Source of the DNA: Robertmurraya kyonggiensis
Lineage (GTDB): Bacteria > Bacillota > Bacilli > Bacillales > Cytobacillaceae
DNA: 64,000 nt
Direction of reading: 5' to 3'
Assembly (NCBI RefSeq): GCF_005116465.1
Contig: NZ_SWBM01000001.1
Span: 1,054,001 to 1,118,000 of the forward strand
Part shown: positions 34,846-44,259 of the stretch, one piece after another
Numbering within the stretch: position 1 is the stretch's first letter
Layout of the letters: each line of letters begins with the position of its first letter
Translations under genes and position numbers: made by a program
Notes under the pieces: generated by a model
The model's input: only the letters and a program-made list of their open reading frames with translations
Databases searched by the model: none
Told to the model about the DNA's origin: nothing

Positions 34846-35328
34846 ATGATTTTAGAAATTAAAAGCATGAACGAAGAGTTTGCAATCGAGATATTAGACT
34901 GGAAATACGAACCACCATATGATTTTTACAATAACGAATCAGATCCACAAAGTCTAAAGGAATTGATGGAAAATTCCTATTATGTAGTTGTAGATAATAA
35001 CAAAAAGATAGTTGGCTATTTTTGTATTGGTGATAGTGCAAAGGTGCCAATTGGCGTACAGTTTGGAGCCTACAATGAGGAACTTATCGATATTGGGATT
35101 GGAATGAATCCATCATTAACTGGAAAAGGGTATGGAGCTACATTTTTTTCATTTATTCTAAGTTTTATTGAAGAGAATTTTTTGAGGGTGCCATTTCGCT
35201 TAACGGTAGCCAAATTTAATCAAAGAGCAATCCACTTATATGAGAAGTTTGGATTTGAGAAGGAAATGGAATTTGATAGGGGAGATACTAGGTTTATGAC
35301 AATGGTTAGGGGATGTTCATTCACGTGA
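34846..35328 (+). CDS. GNAT-family N-acetyltransferase
   Basis: 160 residues. Acetyl-CoA site in DIGIGMNPSLTGKGYGATFFSF near residue 95; RLTVAKFNQRAIHLYEKFGF is the usual C-terminal motif. GGAAGAGGAG precedes the ATG. Acceptor unknown. Confidence 0.82.
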   Translation: MILEIKSMNEEFAIEILDWKYEPPYDFYNNESDPQSLKELMENSYYVVVDNNKKIVGYFCIGDSAKVPIGVQFGAYNEELIDIGIGMNPSLTGKGYGATFFSFILSFIEENFLRVPFRLTVAKFNQRAIHLYEKFGFEKEMEFDRGDTRFMTMVRGCSFT

Positions 35329-35341
35329 TTTAGAGCACAAA

Positions 35342-35371
35342 AAAAGGAAAGTAGGGATGAACTTTCCTTTT
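35342..35371. terminator. Bidirectional terminator
   Basis: AAAAGGAAAGT / ACTTTCCTTTT perfect 11-bp stem with A/T tracts on both sides. Confidence 0.8.
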
Positions 35372-35406
35372 CGTGTTTGACAAGGATTCTGATTAATCCT
35401 AGTGTC

Positions 35407-36285
35407 TTATGTTTCTTCAATTTCTAATAGAATGCTGCGATTTTCTTGTACACTCTTTACCAAAACAGCATTCCCTTGAAGTTCAAAGATTTTAATCGAC
35501 TGGTCTAGAGATTCTTTAGCTCTCGCTTTTTCTCCGAGTCTTGCCAAATTCTCACCACTTTGATAGAGAAGTTCTCCATATATGTAGAGAGTATCGTATT
35601 TCTTGCATAAACGTATGCCTTTCTTACACCATTCAAGTGATTCTTTAAATTTCTCAATATCAGTTAACAATTGTGCTAATCCAAAAACAAGTCTAATTTC
35701 GATATGGGAGTTTGTTAATCTTGGAACCTCTTCAAATTTTTTTAGAGCTTCACGAAATCGAGTTTCAGCTTCCCCATAATTCCCCGTTTCTCTATGAATG
35801 ACAGCGATACTGTTTAATATTTCAATTTCTTGTTCGGTATTATACTGCTTATTATTTGTGATTTGTAAGGCTTCATCTAAGATTTTAAGAGCTTTACTAG
35901 GATTAGACTCAATGTAATGAATACTAATGGCTTCATGCCACAGTAGAAATTGTAGGTTTTCAGGTTCTTGATAGTAGGGGTGTTTTTTTTCTAAAAGGAC
36001 CGTGTCGTAAAGACTTTCGTAATCCCTCATTCGAATCACTTTTCGAATATATTTTTTACTATTTTGAAGATACTCAACCTTATAGGACTCTTGCATTTCA
36101 AAAAAATAATTCATATCGACACCCAATTTAGTTGCAATCTGATTTAATAACAGAGCGGAGGGCATTGCATTATTGTTTTCTAAATTTGAAATTTGCGCCT
36201 GATTACAAATACCAGAGGCTAGTTCTTCTTGACTTAAGCCCAGTGCTTGTCGTAGATCTTTGATAGCTTGCCCAAGATTAAACAT
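35407..36285 (-). CDS. PlcR/Rgg-like peptide-sensing regulator (RRNPP), copy A
   Basis: 292 residues. XRE-type HTH at residues 5-60 (IKDLRQALGLSQEELASGICNQAQISNLENN), then five TPR-like helical repeats that in PlcR, NprR and Rap bind a short exported peptide (IEILNSIAVIHRETGNYGEAETRFREAL, GIRLCKKYDTLYIYGELLYQSGENLARLGE). About 45-50% identical by eye to copy B 36 nt upstream. No peptide-precursor gene is visible beside it. AGAGGTG is 11 nt from the ATG. Confidence 0.8.
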   Translation of the reverse strand: MFNLGQAIKDLRQALGLSQEELASGICNQAQISNLENNNAMPSALLLNQIATKLGVDMNYFFEMQESYKVEYLQNSKKYIRKVIRMRDYESLYDTVLLEKKHPYYQEPENLQFLLWHEAISIHYIESNPSKALKILDEALQITNNKQYNTEQEIEILNSIAVIHRETGNYGEAETRFREALKKFEEVPRLTNSHIEIRLVFGLAQLLTDIEKFKESLEWCKKGIRLCKKYDTLYIYGELLYQSGENLARLGEKARAKESLDQSIKIFELQGNAVLVKSVQENRSILLEIEET

Positions 36286-36321
36286 CTCTTAAAATACACC
36301 TCTTCGTAACACTTTCATCAA

Positions 36322-37209
36322 TTAATTGTTAGTGCCCAATAATTCGTCTTCGTTTTCTTTTACCAACTTAACATATTGCTGATTATCCTGGAGTTGGAAA
36401 ATTAGGCAAGACCGATTAAAAGCTTGTTTTGCTTCATTATGTCTCCCTAATTTTGCAAGATTTTCTCCAACTTGATATTGGAAATGTCCTAATAAATAAA
36501 GAGTTTCTATTTCATCGCAAAGTCTAATTCCTTTTTGGCTTAGAAGAAGAGAGTCTTGGAAACGATTTGTTTCTGTATATAACTGTGCTAATCCGAAGAG
36601 GATTTTGAGCTCGATGTTCTGATCCGACACTTTTGGAAGTTGCTTTAAAAGATCCAAAGCTTTATGGAAATTACTTTCCGATTCTTCGTTAATTCCTAAT
36701 TCTTTTTGCAAAACAGCGAGACTAGTCATAATTTGAATATCAACCTCGGAATAACGATGTCCTTTTTCGTTAAGATTTAAGTGGGGTCCTTGTTTCAATA
36801 ATTCCATCGCTTTTAAGGAGTCTTTCTCAACATAATGAATGCAAATGGCTTCATGCCATATGATGAATTTTAAATTTTTTCCTTCTTGAAAGAAAGGGTT
36901 TTTCTTTACTTTAAGAATGTATTCGTATAGTTCATTGTATTTCTTCAGTTTTTCCAAATGAATGACTTCATTTTTTACACTATTGATATACTCGATTTTG
37001 TGTGATTGTTGTATATCAAAAAAGTAATTCATATCGACGCCGAGCTTTTTCGATATTTCATTAAGAATTATGGCAGATGGAATTTCATCATCCTTTTCGA
37101 TCTTGCTGATTTGAGCTTGAGAACAGATTCCTGCAGCAAGTTCTTTCTGACTCATACCAGCTCTTTTTCGTATATTTTTCAAAGATTCTCCAAAGGGTAA
37201 AAACTCCAT
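36322..37209 (-). CDS. PlcR/Rgg-like peptide-sensing regulator (RRNPP), copy B
   Basis: 295 residues, same plan as copy A: HTH (SLKNIRKRAGMSQKELAAGICSQAQISKIEKDDEIPS) followed by TPR repeats; the linker keeps KKLGVDMNYFFDIQQSHKIEY in both. Strong AAAGGAG site. The two genes are in tandem on the minus strand and divergent from the AlkZ-related gene. Target genes and peptide unknown. Confidence 0.8.
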   Translation of the reverse strand: MEFLPFGESLKNIRKRAGMSQKELAAGICSQAQISKIEKDDEIPSAIILNEISKKLGVDMNYFFDIQQSHKIEYINSVKNEVIHLEKLKKYNELYEYILKVKKNPFFQEGKNLKFIIWHEAICIHYVEKDSLKAMELLKQGPHLNLNEKGHRYSEVDIQIMTSLAVLQKELGINEESESNFHKALDLLKQLPKVSDQNIELKILFGLAQLYTETNRFQDSLLLSQKGIRLCDEIETLYLLGHFQYQVGENLAKLGRHNEAKQAFNRSCLIFQLQDNQQYVKLVKENEDELLGTNN

Positions 37210-37478
37210 GTTGTTGCTCCTTTAATTGAATACAAATTGATGTGATTTTTTATAAAGTTAATTTTGAATAAACTTCAAAAATTTGTTCAAACATGTCTTT
37301 ACTCCTATATAATAACACTATTATTGTGTGTGAATATACAGAATTAGTTGTAAAGCAAAGTAAAAATTTTATAAAAAATGATGTTTTTTCTAATATTAGA
37401 AAAGTAAGCGAATGCAGGAAAATCTTGGGTAGATATAGAAATTTATATGTATGTCTATATTTTAAAGGAGCCAATAAA

Positions 37479-38153
37479 ATGATGGAGAAAAAAGTGAATA
37501 CCTACCAAGAAGCTATTGATGTGATTGAAGAGGTGGGCTTACTCCCACTAGCTACCTTAATCCCAGATTATCCTTCATTAAATACGATTACGATGTCAGA
37601 AAATTGGTATTTAGACACGGAGTATGATCCATGGATTTGGAGAACAAAATTTTCATCTGATGGGGTTGCAGGGTATGGAAAATTTATTAAAAAGAAATCT
37701 GTATTGATTTCTCGTCAACTGCTACCATATATGAAAAATATTTTAGGTCATTCTAAGTCTGTTGAGGAACGTTATTTTAATGGGATCATATCGAAAGAAG
37801 CACTTGAACTATTTAAATTGATAGGTCAAGAAGGAGGTATAGATACAAGAAATCTTAGAGTTAAAGCTGGACTTAAGGAAAGCCATAAAAAGAGGATTTT
37901 TGAGAATGCTCTTTTGGAATTACAAGGAGCAATGGATATCGTTATTTCAGGAATTCAAGTGAAGAAGAATGGCGACGGTGAGAAGAACGGTTGGAACAGT
38001 ACTGCATTCGAAACTTATGATTCATGGGCCGAGAGAAATAATATAGAAACTTTTGAACTAAGCAGAGAAGAAGCGAAAAGAATCCTGATGATTCATTTTT
38101 CAAGTTTTTGTAGTAATGAAGTGGTTAAGAAGTTTGAAAAAATATTTAAGTGA
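37479..38153 (+). CDS. AlkZ-related winged-helix protein
   Basis: 224 residues. The segment ISKEALELFKLIGQEGGIDTRNLRVKAGL resembles the AlkZ/YcaQ-related winged-helix domain that senses or repairs DNA interstrand lesions; family members in Bacillus are uncharacterised. ATG 37479 follows AAAGGAG; the frame stays open for 62 codons upstream but without ribosome site. Divergent from the PlcR-like pair. Confidence 0.6.
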   Translation: MMEKKVNTYQEAIDVIEEVGLLPLATLIPDYPSLNTITMSENWYLDTEYDPWIWRTKFSSDGVAGYGKFIKKKSVLISRQLLPYMKNILGHSKSVEERYFNGIISKEALELFKLIGQEGGIDTRNLRVKAGLKESHKKRIFENALLELQGAMDIVISGIQVKKNGDGEKNGWNSTAFETYDSWAERNNIETFELSREEAKRILMIHFSSFCSNEVVKKFEKIFK

Positions 38154-38212
38154 AGAAATAGTGTGATGACTAGTTGATAGCGTCGCCTTTATATGAAATT
38201 GGAGGTAAATTG

Positions 38213-38851
38213 GTGAAAAAATTGGCTCTACCCATTCTCATTTTCGTAATGGGGTTGTTGTACATATTTGTGATTCCAAACGAACCAGAAGCACTCAAGA
38301 CATTATTTAAATTGATCCCGATGTGGCTGATCCTAATCTATGCCTATATACGGATTCCTGATAAAACATCACGCCCACATTGGATTATATGGAGCGGTCT
38401 ATTCTTCTGTATGCTTGGTGATGGATTGCTAAGATGGTTTGTTATTGGATTAACTGCCTTTCTGATTGGTCATATCTTTTATGCAGTAGGATTTTCTCGT
38501 TATCGACAGGTATCAAAGCAATCACTGCTTCTCCTTATCCCAATTGGATTGTATGGGTTCGTAATGGGGTTTAGCGTGATAGATGCATTGCTGGCAGATC
38601 AAAATTATGCCTTACTCGTCCCGGTACTTATATATCTTATGGTCATTCTACTGATGTGTTGGACTTCTTTTTTATCAAAAAATAAATGGGCAATGATCGG
38701 GAGCGTACTATTTGTGATTTCAGATTCATTTTTGTCATGGAATATGTTTGTGTCGGATATTCTCTATTCAGATATTTTGATAATGACAACTTACTATTCT
38801 GCCCAATTTTTGATTGCACATAGCTTACGCTTTTTCAAACCTTATCCGTAA
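38213..38851 (+). CDS. YhhN-family protein (lysoplasmalogenase-like)
   Basis: 212 residues, about eight helices. Conserved acidic motifs FFCMLGDGLLRW near residue 65 and LFVISDSFLSWNMF near 175 are the family's active-site aspartates. Members hydrolyse the vinyl-ether bond of lysoplasmalogens or related lipids. GTG 38213 has GGAGGT 6 nt upstream. Confidence 0.8.
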   Translation: MKKLALPILIFVMGLLYIFVIPNEPEALKTLFKLIPMWLILIYAYIRIPDKTSRPHWIIWSGLFFCMLGDGLLRWFVIGLTAFLIGHIFYAVGFSRYRQVSKQSLLLLIPIGLYGFVMGFSVIDALLADQNYALLVPVLIYLMVILLMCWTSFLSKNKWAMIGSVLFVISDSFLSWNMFVSDILYSDILIMTTYYSAQFLIAHSLRFFKPYP

Positions 38852-38887
38852 ATACAACTGTTCTGAATGCAGTTGTATTTTTTTGTA
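38851..38887 (+). terminator. Terminator of the YhhN gene
   Basis: AATACAACTG / CAGTTGTATT perfect 10-bp stem, then T7. Confidence 0.85.
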
Positions 38888-38950
38888 AGTTGTATACCTA
38901 GATTTTCTATGTACACTTATGTATAATGGCTAATGAAAGGAGTGCTTTTG

Positions 38951-39862
38951 ATGAAAAAAAGTATCTTAGCACTATCTGGTGTACTGATTGCTGGGATGAT
39001 TATTAGCACGATCCTATATGAAAATCAGAACCATGTGGCGGTACCACAGCTGAGCGTGCCAAAAGTAGAACAAGAAAATAATCAACAAAATGAGGCTAAT
39101 GGATTGTGGCCATTGACAAATGAACAGATTAGTTATTCCTTACAAAATGAAGAATTAAACATTACATACAATAAAGGTGAAGGGTGGGTAAGGGTTCCTA
39201 TTGAAAAGGAATCGCTATTTAGTGGTGAGTATAATGGAAATAAAAAAGAACTGATTCCCGGAAGCTATCTATTAACAGAAAATCGAATTGGTTTCCTATA
39301 TGGTAATGAGTCCATTCTATTTAAATATTCCCTCGATCATGGCCACACATGGCAAGAAGGGCTAGTAGCTAAAGACTTTCCACATGTTCGATTTCGAAAA
39401 GTTGATTTCTTAAATGCACAGTTTGGTTATGTCGTACTCACTGGTGATCGTACAATGTCTTGGGAGTATTCAACTGCCTATTTGACTCATGACGGCGGGA
39501 AAACATGGGTGGAAACAACAACACCACCTTCAACAAGAATTATTGCAGACGGTGGTTTTATCGATGAAAATACAGGATTTATGTCGTATGGAACAATTAA
39601 TCCAGATAAACCGGATTTGTATGTGACACAAGATGGTGGTAAAACCTGGAGTGAATCGATCGTTCAAATTCCTCAACAATATGAGCAAATCTTTGTTCAA
39701 GCAGAGCTCCCAGTAAAAGAAGAAGAGCAATTATCTTTGTTAGTTAATCAAGGTTCCACAGGTGATTATTTAGGTGGAAAGGTAAAAGGGAAATTTATAT
39801 CTACAGATAATGGGTTAACATGGTCGTTTGTGATGGAGGTGCAGCCGAATGAAGGAGAATAG
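38951..39862 (+). CDS. Exported BNR-repeat beta-propeller protein
   Basis: 303 residues. N-terminal signal anchor (SILALSGVLIAGMIISTIL). Four BNR/Asp-box repeats of the form S/T-x-D-x-G-x-T-W are visible: SLDHGHTW, THDGGKTW, TQDGGKTW, STDNGLTW. Propeller fold outside the membrane; ligand unknown. ATG 38951 follows AAAGGAG. Overlaps the next gene by 14 nt. Confidence 0.75.
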   Translation: MKKSILALSGVLIAGMIISTILYENQNHVAVPQLSVPKVEQENNQQNEANGLWPLTNEQISYSLQNEELNITYNKGEGWVRVPIEKESLFSGEYNGNKKELIPGSYLLTENRIGFLYGNESILFKYSLDHGHTWQEGLVAKDFPHVRFRKVDFLNAQFGYVVLTGDRTMSWEYSTAYLTHDGGKTWVETTTPPSTRIIADGGFIDENTGFMSYGTINPDKPDLYVTQDGGKTWSESIVQIPQQYEQIFVQAELPVKEEEQLSLLVNQGSTGDYLGGKVKGKFISTDNGLTWSFVMEVQPNEGE

Positions 39863-40688
39863 AAATATAATGCTCGGTTGGATTTTATTGCTTTTCGCTG
39901 CTGTTCTCTTCTGTTTACAATTAGCCTATATGTTTGCACATGCAAACTACCAGGTCGAGTATACGGATAGTCGACTTTTTTATGTCCTCAACATATTGTG
40001 TGTAGTATTTCTCTATTTTGCTCTTAGCCTTTTACTGAAGAAATTTATGAAAACCATTCTAGCTGTTTTAAGTACCATTCTTTTGGTACAAATTGGTTTA
40101 CTTGTTCATGTGAACCAAGAGGTTAGAAACATTGTCAGTATATCTCCAAATAAACAACATGTTTTTTCGGCGAAGGAGAATCTAAAGAGTGGAGAATTCG
40201 TATACTATCGAACAAACTATGGTATTTTCGCGAGACCTAAAGAGGTTCTCCCAAAGAATATTGTTGGTGAAGTGAAAGTAGAGTGGTTAGCCAATGATAT
40301 AGCAGCACTTACATATCAGAGTACTGAGAATAAGACTGAGCATTTCGTTGCAACTTATGGTGACCGCAAAGATGGCATTTCCTATTATAATGTTGGAGCG
40401 GAGATCCATGGTGTATGGCAAGGTTCAAATCTTGAAGTAACGAGCGGGTCTGAAGGAATCTCTGTAAAAGAGAATAATGTGGCAGAGTTGTTCAAGTGGA
40501 AAGATATTCAGCAATATGGAACACAAGCTGTTGTTTTAAAAAGGAATAAGGAACCGATTTGGACGATCTCATTGAATGAAAATTTTGTTGTTCAGTCAGA
40601 TTCAACTGGGCCTATGGTGGGAAATATAAGTTTATGCAAGGTAACTATGGATCAAGTTGTTCCAGTGACTCTTCAGTTTATCCAATAG
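39849..40688 (+). CDS. Hypothetical membrane protein, partner of the BNR protein
   Basis: 279 residues. Three hydrophobic helices (residues 8-25, 44-62, 66-85), then an extracytoplasmic beta-rich domain of about 190 residues. No known motif. Ribosome site GGAGG lies within the preceding gene; overlap and shared topology suggest a complex. Confidence 0.7.
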   Translation: MKENRNIMLGWILLLFAAVLFCLQLAYMFAHANYQVEYTDSRLFYVLNILCVVFLYFALSLLLKKFMKTILAVLSTILLVQIGLLVHVNQEVRNIVSISPNKQHVFSAKENLKSGEFVYYRTNYGIFARPKEVLPKNIVGEVKVEWLANDIAALTYQSTENKTEHFVATYGDRKDGISYYNVGAEIHGVWQGSNLEVTSGSEGISVKENNVAELFKWKDIQQYGTQAVVLKRNKEPIWTISLNENFVVQSDSTGPMVGNISLCKVTMDQVVPVTLQFIQ

Positions 40689-40721
40689 AAATTAATGTCT
40701 TGATAGATCGGGGTGATTACG

Positions 40722-41234
40722 ATGCGGAAAAGTAAGAAAGAGCAAAAAATATTATTATTCCTTTTAGGGTTTCACATCATTTTGTTAATTCCGATTTTAT
40801 TGCGAAAACCGCCGATTAAGGATTGGCTGCTCGTCTATTTTTATAATGCTGCCACTAACGTGTTTATTGATAATATTTTAGCTCGGCTAAAAATTGTACG
40901 ATATCCGGATCGTATACTTCCGAAGCTGTTTCAAACACATATTCTATTTGATTTATTAATTTATCCGACCATCTCTGTCTTTTACAATCAAATAACAATG
41001 AAAGATAAACCTATTGCAATCTTTTTTAAGGTTTTTCTGTTTACTGTCCCGATGTTAATGATTGAGCTATTTGCAGAAAAACATTCCAACTTAATTAAGT
41101 GGAGTAGTAAATGGAAATGGTATCATACTTTTCTGAGTCTGACTTTTAAAACATTAGTGACGAGAGGCGCTATTGCTTGTGTTCGAAAAATAGAAGAGAG
41201 ACAAAAACGCAAAGAAACGGAAGTAATGGTGTAA
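40722..41234 (+). CDS. CBO0543-family membrane protein
   Basis: 170 residues with four hydrophobic segments and the family-like sequence KDWLLVYFYNAATNVFIDN followed by IVRYPDRILPKLFQTH. Function unknown. ATG 40722 chosen over GTG 40713 for spacing to CGGGG. Distantly like the membrane pair at 19787-20778. Confidence 0.7.
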   Translation: MRKSKKEQKILLFLLGFHIILLIPILLRKPPIKDWLLVYFYNAATNVFIDNILARLKIVRYPDRILPKLFQTHILFDLLIYPTISVFYNQITMKDKPIAIFFKVFLFTVPMLMIELFAEKHSNLIKWSSKWKWYHTFLSLTFKTLVTRGAIACVRKIEERQKRKETEVMV

Positions 41235-41305
41235 GAACATAAAGGAAAACAGCGATAATCTAGGCAGGATTATTTTTGTTGAATTTTTTGCTTGAGGGGG
41301 AGGGA

Positions 41306-41416
41306 ATGGTGAACAAAAATATCCGTAATCTTTTAATCGTACTATTCGTTTTTTTAATCATAGTAATTTTTGGACATTTAATAACAAAATTATCGATACC
41401 AAATACGAGAAATTGA
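41306..41416 (+). pseudogene. N-terminal fragment of a frameshifted membrane-anchored protein
   Basis: MVNKNIRNLLIVLFVFLII... is a 36-codon frame with one membrane helix and a strong GGGGGAGGG site. It ends at TGA 41416 inside the next frame. A -1 shift near 41374-41385 would join the helix to HFNNKIIDTKYEKLTI and the downstream domain, which reads as natural protein. Sequencing error or true decay. Confidence 0.5.
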
Positions 41417-41679
41417 CCATCAGACAGGCGGACGAGACGACAATGCTGATCACGGATAAAGTGGAAATTGAAGAGTTCATCAAGTTAATAAATACTAGCC
41501 CACGCGATTTCTTTCTACTTACTTTGGGATTTAAATATGATCATTCTCCTCATGGGATGTTGATTTTTGAAAATGATGAAGGGAAGTTGGAGATGGGCTT
41601 TGTATTGGATGAGGACGAAAAAATGATTGTGATTGCGGATCATTGGGATCTCTTTACTAAAAAGGAAATAACTTGGTGA
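41413..41679 (+). CDS. Small hypothetical protein (C-terminal part of a likely frameshifted gene)
   Basis: 88 codons from TTG 41413, acidic, with no recognised motif (VEIEEFIKLINTSPRDFF, MLIFENDEGKLEMGFVLDEDE). The open frame continues upstream of the TTG as IIDTKYEK, without a ribosome site, and seems to belong to the anchor encoded at 41306. It could still be translated through TTGA coupling. Confidence 0.5.
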   Translation: MTIRQADETTMLITDKVEIEEFIKLINTSPRDFFLLTLGFKYDHSPHGMLIFENDEGKLEMGFVLDEDEKMIVIADHWDLFTKKEITW

Positions 41680-41764
41680 TTAGATGAAAGTATGTTGGTC
41701 CCTCATAATGATTTCATTTTCCATTCCAGGTAGAGGAACTTGAAAAACATACGCAAATAAGAAA

Positions 41765-41789
41765 ACAGCATCATATGAAATGATACTGT
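41765..41789 (-). terminator. Terminator of the SDR gene
   Basis: ACAG-C-ATCAT / ATGAT-A-CTGT stem; TTTTC on the minus strand. Confidence 0.55.
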
Positions 41790-41801
41790 CATAAAGAGTA
41801 T

Positions 41802-42626
41802 TTAATTACTTGCATGCGCGGCTCTAAATTTTGCAATATTAGCTGTCGTACCACCATCCACTCGAAGGTCAGTCCCAGTAATGTAAGAAGCAGCATCTGA
41901 AATTAAGAATTCAACAGCTGTAGCAATTTCAGATGGTTCTCCTTCGCGTTGTAGGGGGGTGTGATCCAATAACACTTTCATTTCTGCTTGTTGGGATGCT
42001 TCTTGGCGTCCCATTGGTGTGTTAATCGTACCAGGTGAAACGGAAACAATACGAGCACCTTTTTGACCCCAAGCCCATGCTTGCTCCTCGACAATTAAGA
42101 TAACGCCTAACTTTGATAGTCCATAAGCAGCACCAGAGTTTCCTTGCGCGAATTGTTCCATTGTTTCAACCACATTCTCTGCCAGTGGATTCTTCAATAC
42201 TTCTGTATATGGACCTTCTTTTGGTGTAAAATGACCACTCATTGAAGAAATACAAACCGCAACAGTACCTGGTACGGCAAGTTTGATAAATTCATCTAAA
42301 ACAATACCAGTTCCAACGAGGTTCACTTCTGTAATACGCATAGAATCAGCCATTGTTGGCGATAATCCAGCTGTATGAATAATAGATTTCAAAGTTCCTA
42401 GTGAAGCGGTCTTTTCTGCGAGTACTTTCACATTTGCGGAATCAGTAATATCTACTGTTTGATAATGTACATCTGTAATTCCTTTTGTTGCGAGCTCATC
42501 TTTGGCTAGAGCCAATCGTTCTTCATTCACATCCGCCAACAGAACTGTTCCAGTTTTCCCAACTAATGATGCTATTGCTTTCCCCATCCCGCCTGAACCA
42601 CCAGTAATTACATGAACATTTCCCAT
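41802..42626 (-). CDS. Short-chain dehydrogenase/reductase
   Basis: 274 residues. Cofactor motif [10 protein letters not shown] near residue 8, catalytic Ser in ISSMSG, YGLSK (Tyr-x-x-x-Lys), and [11 protein letters not shown]. It differs from classic forms in a longer insert before the Tyr ([14 protein letters not shown]). AAGGGGG precedes the ATG. Divergent from a TetR gene that probably controls it. Confidence 0.85.
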   Translation of the reverse strand: MGNVHVITGGSGGMGKAIASLVGKTGTVLLADVNEERLALAKDELATKGITDVHYQTVDITDSANVKVLAEKTASLGTLKSIIHTAGLSPTMADSMRITEVNLVGTGIVLDEFIKLAVPGTVAVCISSMSGHFTPKEGPYTEVLKNPLAENVVETMEQFAQGNSGAAYGLSKLGVILIVEEQAWAWGQKGARIVSVSPGTINTPMGRQEASQQAEMKVLLDHTPLQREGEPSEIATAVEFLISDAASYITGTDLRVDGGTTANIAKFRAAHASN

Positions 42627-42688
42627 GGTAATACCCCCTTATAGTCAATACACTTTGATCGTATGGTATAATTTCAGTAAATTCAAAC

Positions 42689-42709
42689 GACATTTGCACA
42701 CAATATGTC
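42689..42709. promoter_or_regulatory. Candidate TetR operator
   Basis: GACAT-N11-ATGTC inverted repeat just upstream of the TetR gene's ribosome site, between divergent SDR and TetR genes. Confidence 0.4.
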
Positions 42710-42729
42710 CATTTTGAAGGAGGGCCAAG

Positions 42730-43278
42730 ATGATCACGAATGAATCAGAGCTATCAACTAAGCAATATATTGTATCGGCCATCTTAGAGCTACTTGGTTT
42801 AAAACACTTTGAATTGATTTCGGTAAAAGAAATTGTCAAAAAAGCAGGGATAAGTCGCTCGACTTTCTATCTCCATTTTCAAAATAAGTTTGATCTGATT
42901 GATACTGTAAGGGATGATATTACGACTACATTCCTTTCTTTTTATGGCCATAAAGAGAATGCTTCACTTGCAGTGAACAAGACAACGTATTACATCTGCC
43001 AACATATCTATGACTATCGTAACTTTTATCAATATGAGTTTGATAATCCCTCATATGTCCAAGAGCTTTCCAATACATTAGCGGAAAAATTGCTGCAGGT
43101 ATACGACGACAAAAGCTATGCGATATTTGCTAGTTTTGGAACGATTGGGTATTTAACTTTTTGGGTAAAAGATGGATTTCAACTTAGTCCGGATGAAGCC
43201 GCAGCGGAACTGGTGAAAATAGGAGTTACAGATTGGTCAACACTCAGTAACGGAATAAAAATTCGGAACATTCTGTGA
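42730..43278 (+). CDS. TetR/AcrR-family regulator
   Basis: 182 residues. HTH at residues 22-50 (ISVKEIVKKAGISRSTFYLHFQNKFDLID), then an all-helical ligand domain with the DhaS-like C-terminal half (GTIGYLTFWVKDGFQLSPDEAA). Likely represses the divergent SDR gene. GAAGGAGG site. Confidence 0.85.
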   Translation: MITNESELSTKQYIVSAILELLGLKHFELISVKEIVKKAGISRSTFYLHFQNKFDLIDTVRDDITTTFLSFYGHKENASLAVNKTTYYICQHIYDYRNFYQYEFDNPSYVQELSNTLAEKLLQVYDDKSYAIFASFGTIGYLTFWVKDGFQLSPDEAAAELVKIGVTDWSTLSNGIKIRNIL

Positions 43279-43316
43279 TGAATATGTTAAAATTTAACAA
43301 AGGTGTGGTGTGAATA

Positions 43317-43991
43317 ATGGAAATTAAATCAGTCATTCTACAGTCTAATAATATTGAAGAAATGAAAGAGTTTTATGTGGAGCACTTTGGCTTTCCTTTA
43401 GTTAAGGAGGATGAATCTGGATTTAGGATCGTTGTTGGGACTAGTGAATTGGAATTTAGCTCAAAACAAGTAGAGGCGAATCCCTATTATCATTTTGCTT
43501 TTAACATACCAACGAATAAATTTGAGGAAGCGAAAGAGTGGGTGAAAGATAGAGTTGCTTTAAATGTAGATTTTGAAAAAGATGAAATCTATTTTTCGAA
43601 CTTCGATGCTCATTCACTATATTTCTATGACCCAGCTGGGAACATCGTTGAATTAATTGCAAGGCATGCGTTAGCAAATGCGCAGGAAGGCGACTTTTCG
43701 ATAGAATCTATTTTGAACATAAGCGAAATTGGTCTTACAGTAGATGATGCAATACATGCATGTCATAAATTAATGGAGATTGGAATTCACGAACGGGAAC
43801 ACGGTGATTTAACTGCATCATCTCTCAATTTTATGGGAGAAAAATCTAAGGGGATCTTCATTATTTTGAATCAGCCAGGTAGGAGATGGATTTTCTCAGA
43901 TAAGCAGTCTGCTATATTTCCTTTGGAGATAATAACAACTGAGGATAGGAAAATTGTTGTCAATTTAGAAAAACAGTTCGAAATTTTCTAA
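43317..43991 (+). CDS. VOC-family (glyoxalase-like) protein
   Basis: 224 residues, two VOC modules. Module 1 (residues 1-115) is well kept: VILQSNNIEEMKEFYVEHFGFPL, HSLYFYDPAGNIVELIAR with the C-terminal Glu ligand. Module 2 is more diverged. Likely a metal-dependent lyase or binding protein; substrate unknown. Confidence 0.78.
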   Translation: MEIKSVILQSNNIEEMKEFYVEHFGFPLVKEDESGFRIVVGTSELEFSSKQVEANPYYHFAFNIPTNKFEEAKEWVKDRVALNVDFEKDEIYFSNFDAHSLYFYDPAGNIVELIARHALANAQEGDFSIESILNISEIGLTVDDAIHACHKLMEIGIHEREHGDLTASSLNFMGEKSKGIFIILNQPGRRWIFSDKQSAIFPLEIITTEDRKIVVNLEKQFEIF

Positions 43992-44008
43992 TACGAGGGA
44001 CTGATTGT

Positions 44009-44197
44009 ATGAAGGAAGAGAATAAACCAATGAATGATGCCATTGACCATTTGAATAAGATTGAAGGAAATGTAGGCAATCTAGCAAATACGGATCTAAA
44101 AAAATTGCCAAAACCGATAAGATATTTTGGGTATTTTATGATGGGCTTCTTTTCAGTGGGAATTCTACTGATTATTGTGTTGAATTGGTTGAAGTGA
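44009..44197 (+). CDS. Small single-pass membrane protein
   Basis: 62 residues: a polar N-terminal half, one C-terminal helix YFGYFMMGFFSVGILLIIVLNW. AGGGA 8-9 nt before ATG. Function unknown. Confidence 0.5.
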   Translation: MKEENKPMNDAIDHLNKIEGNVGNLANTDLKKLPKPIRYFGYFMMGFFSVGILLIIVLNWLK

Positions 44198-44259
44198 GTT
44201 TTCTTCGAGCAAATAAGAAATGCATTTTTTAAGCGAAATAGAGCAGTGGGATTAATTTT

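Noticed and set aside
37293-37478. 62-codon N-terminal extension of the AlkZ-related gene
   Set aside because: No ribosome site; ATG 37479 has AAAGGAG at correct spacing.
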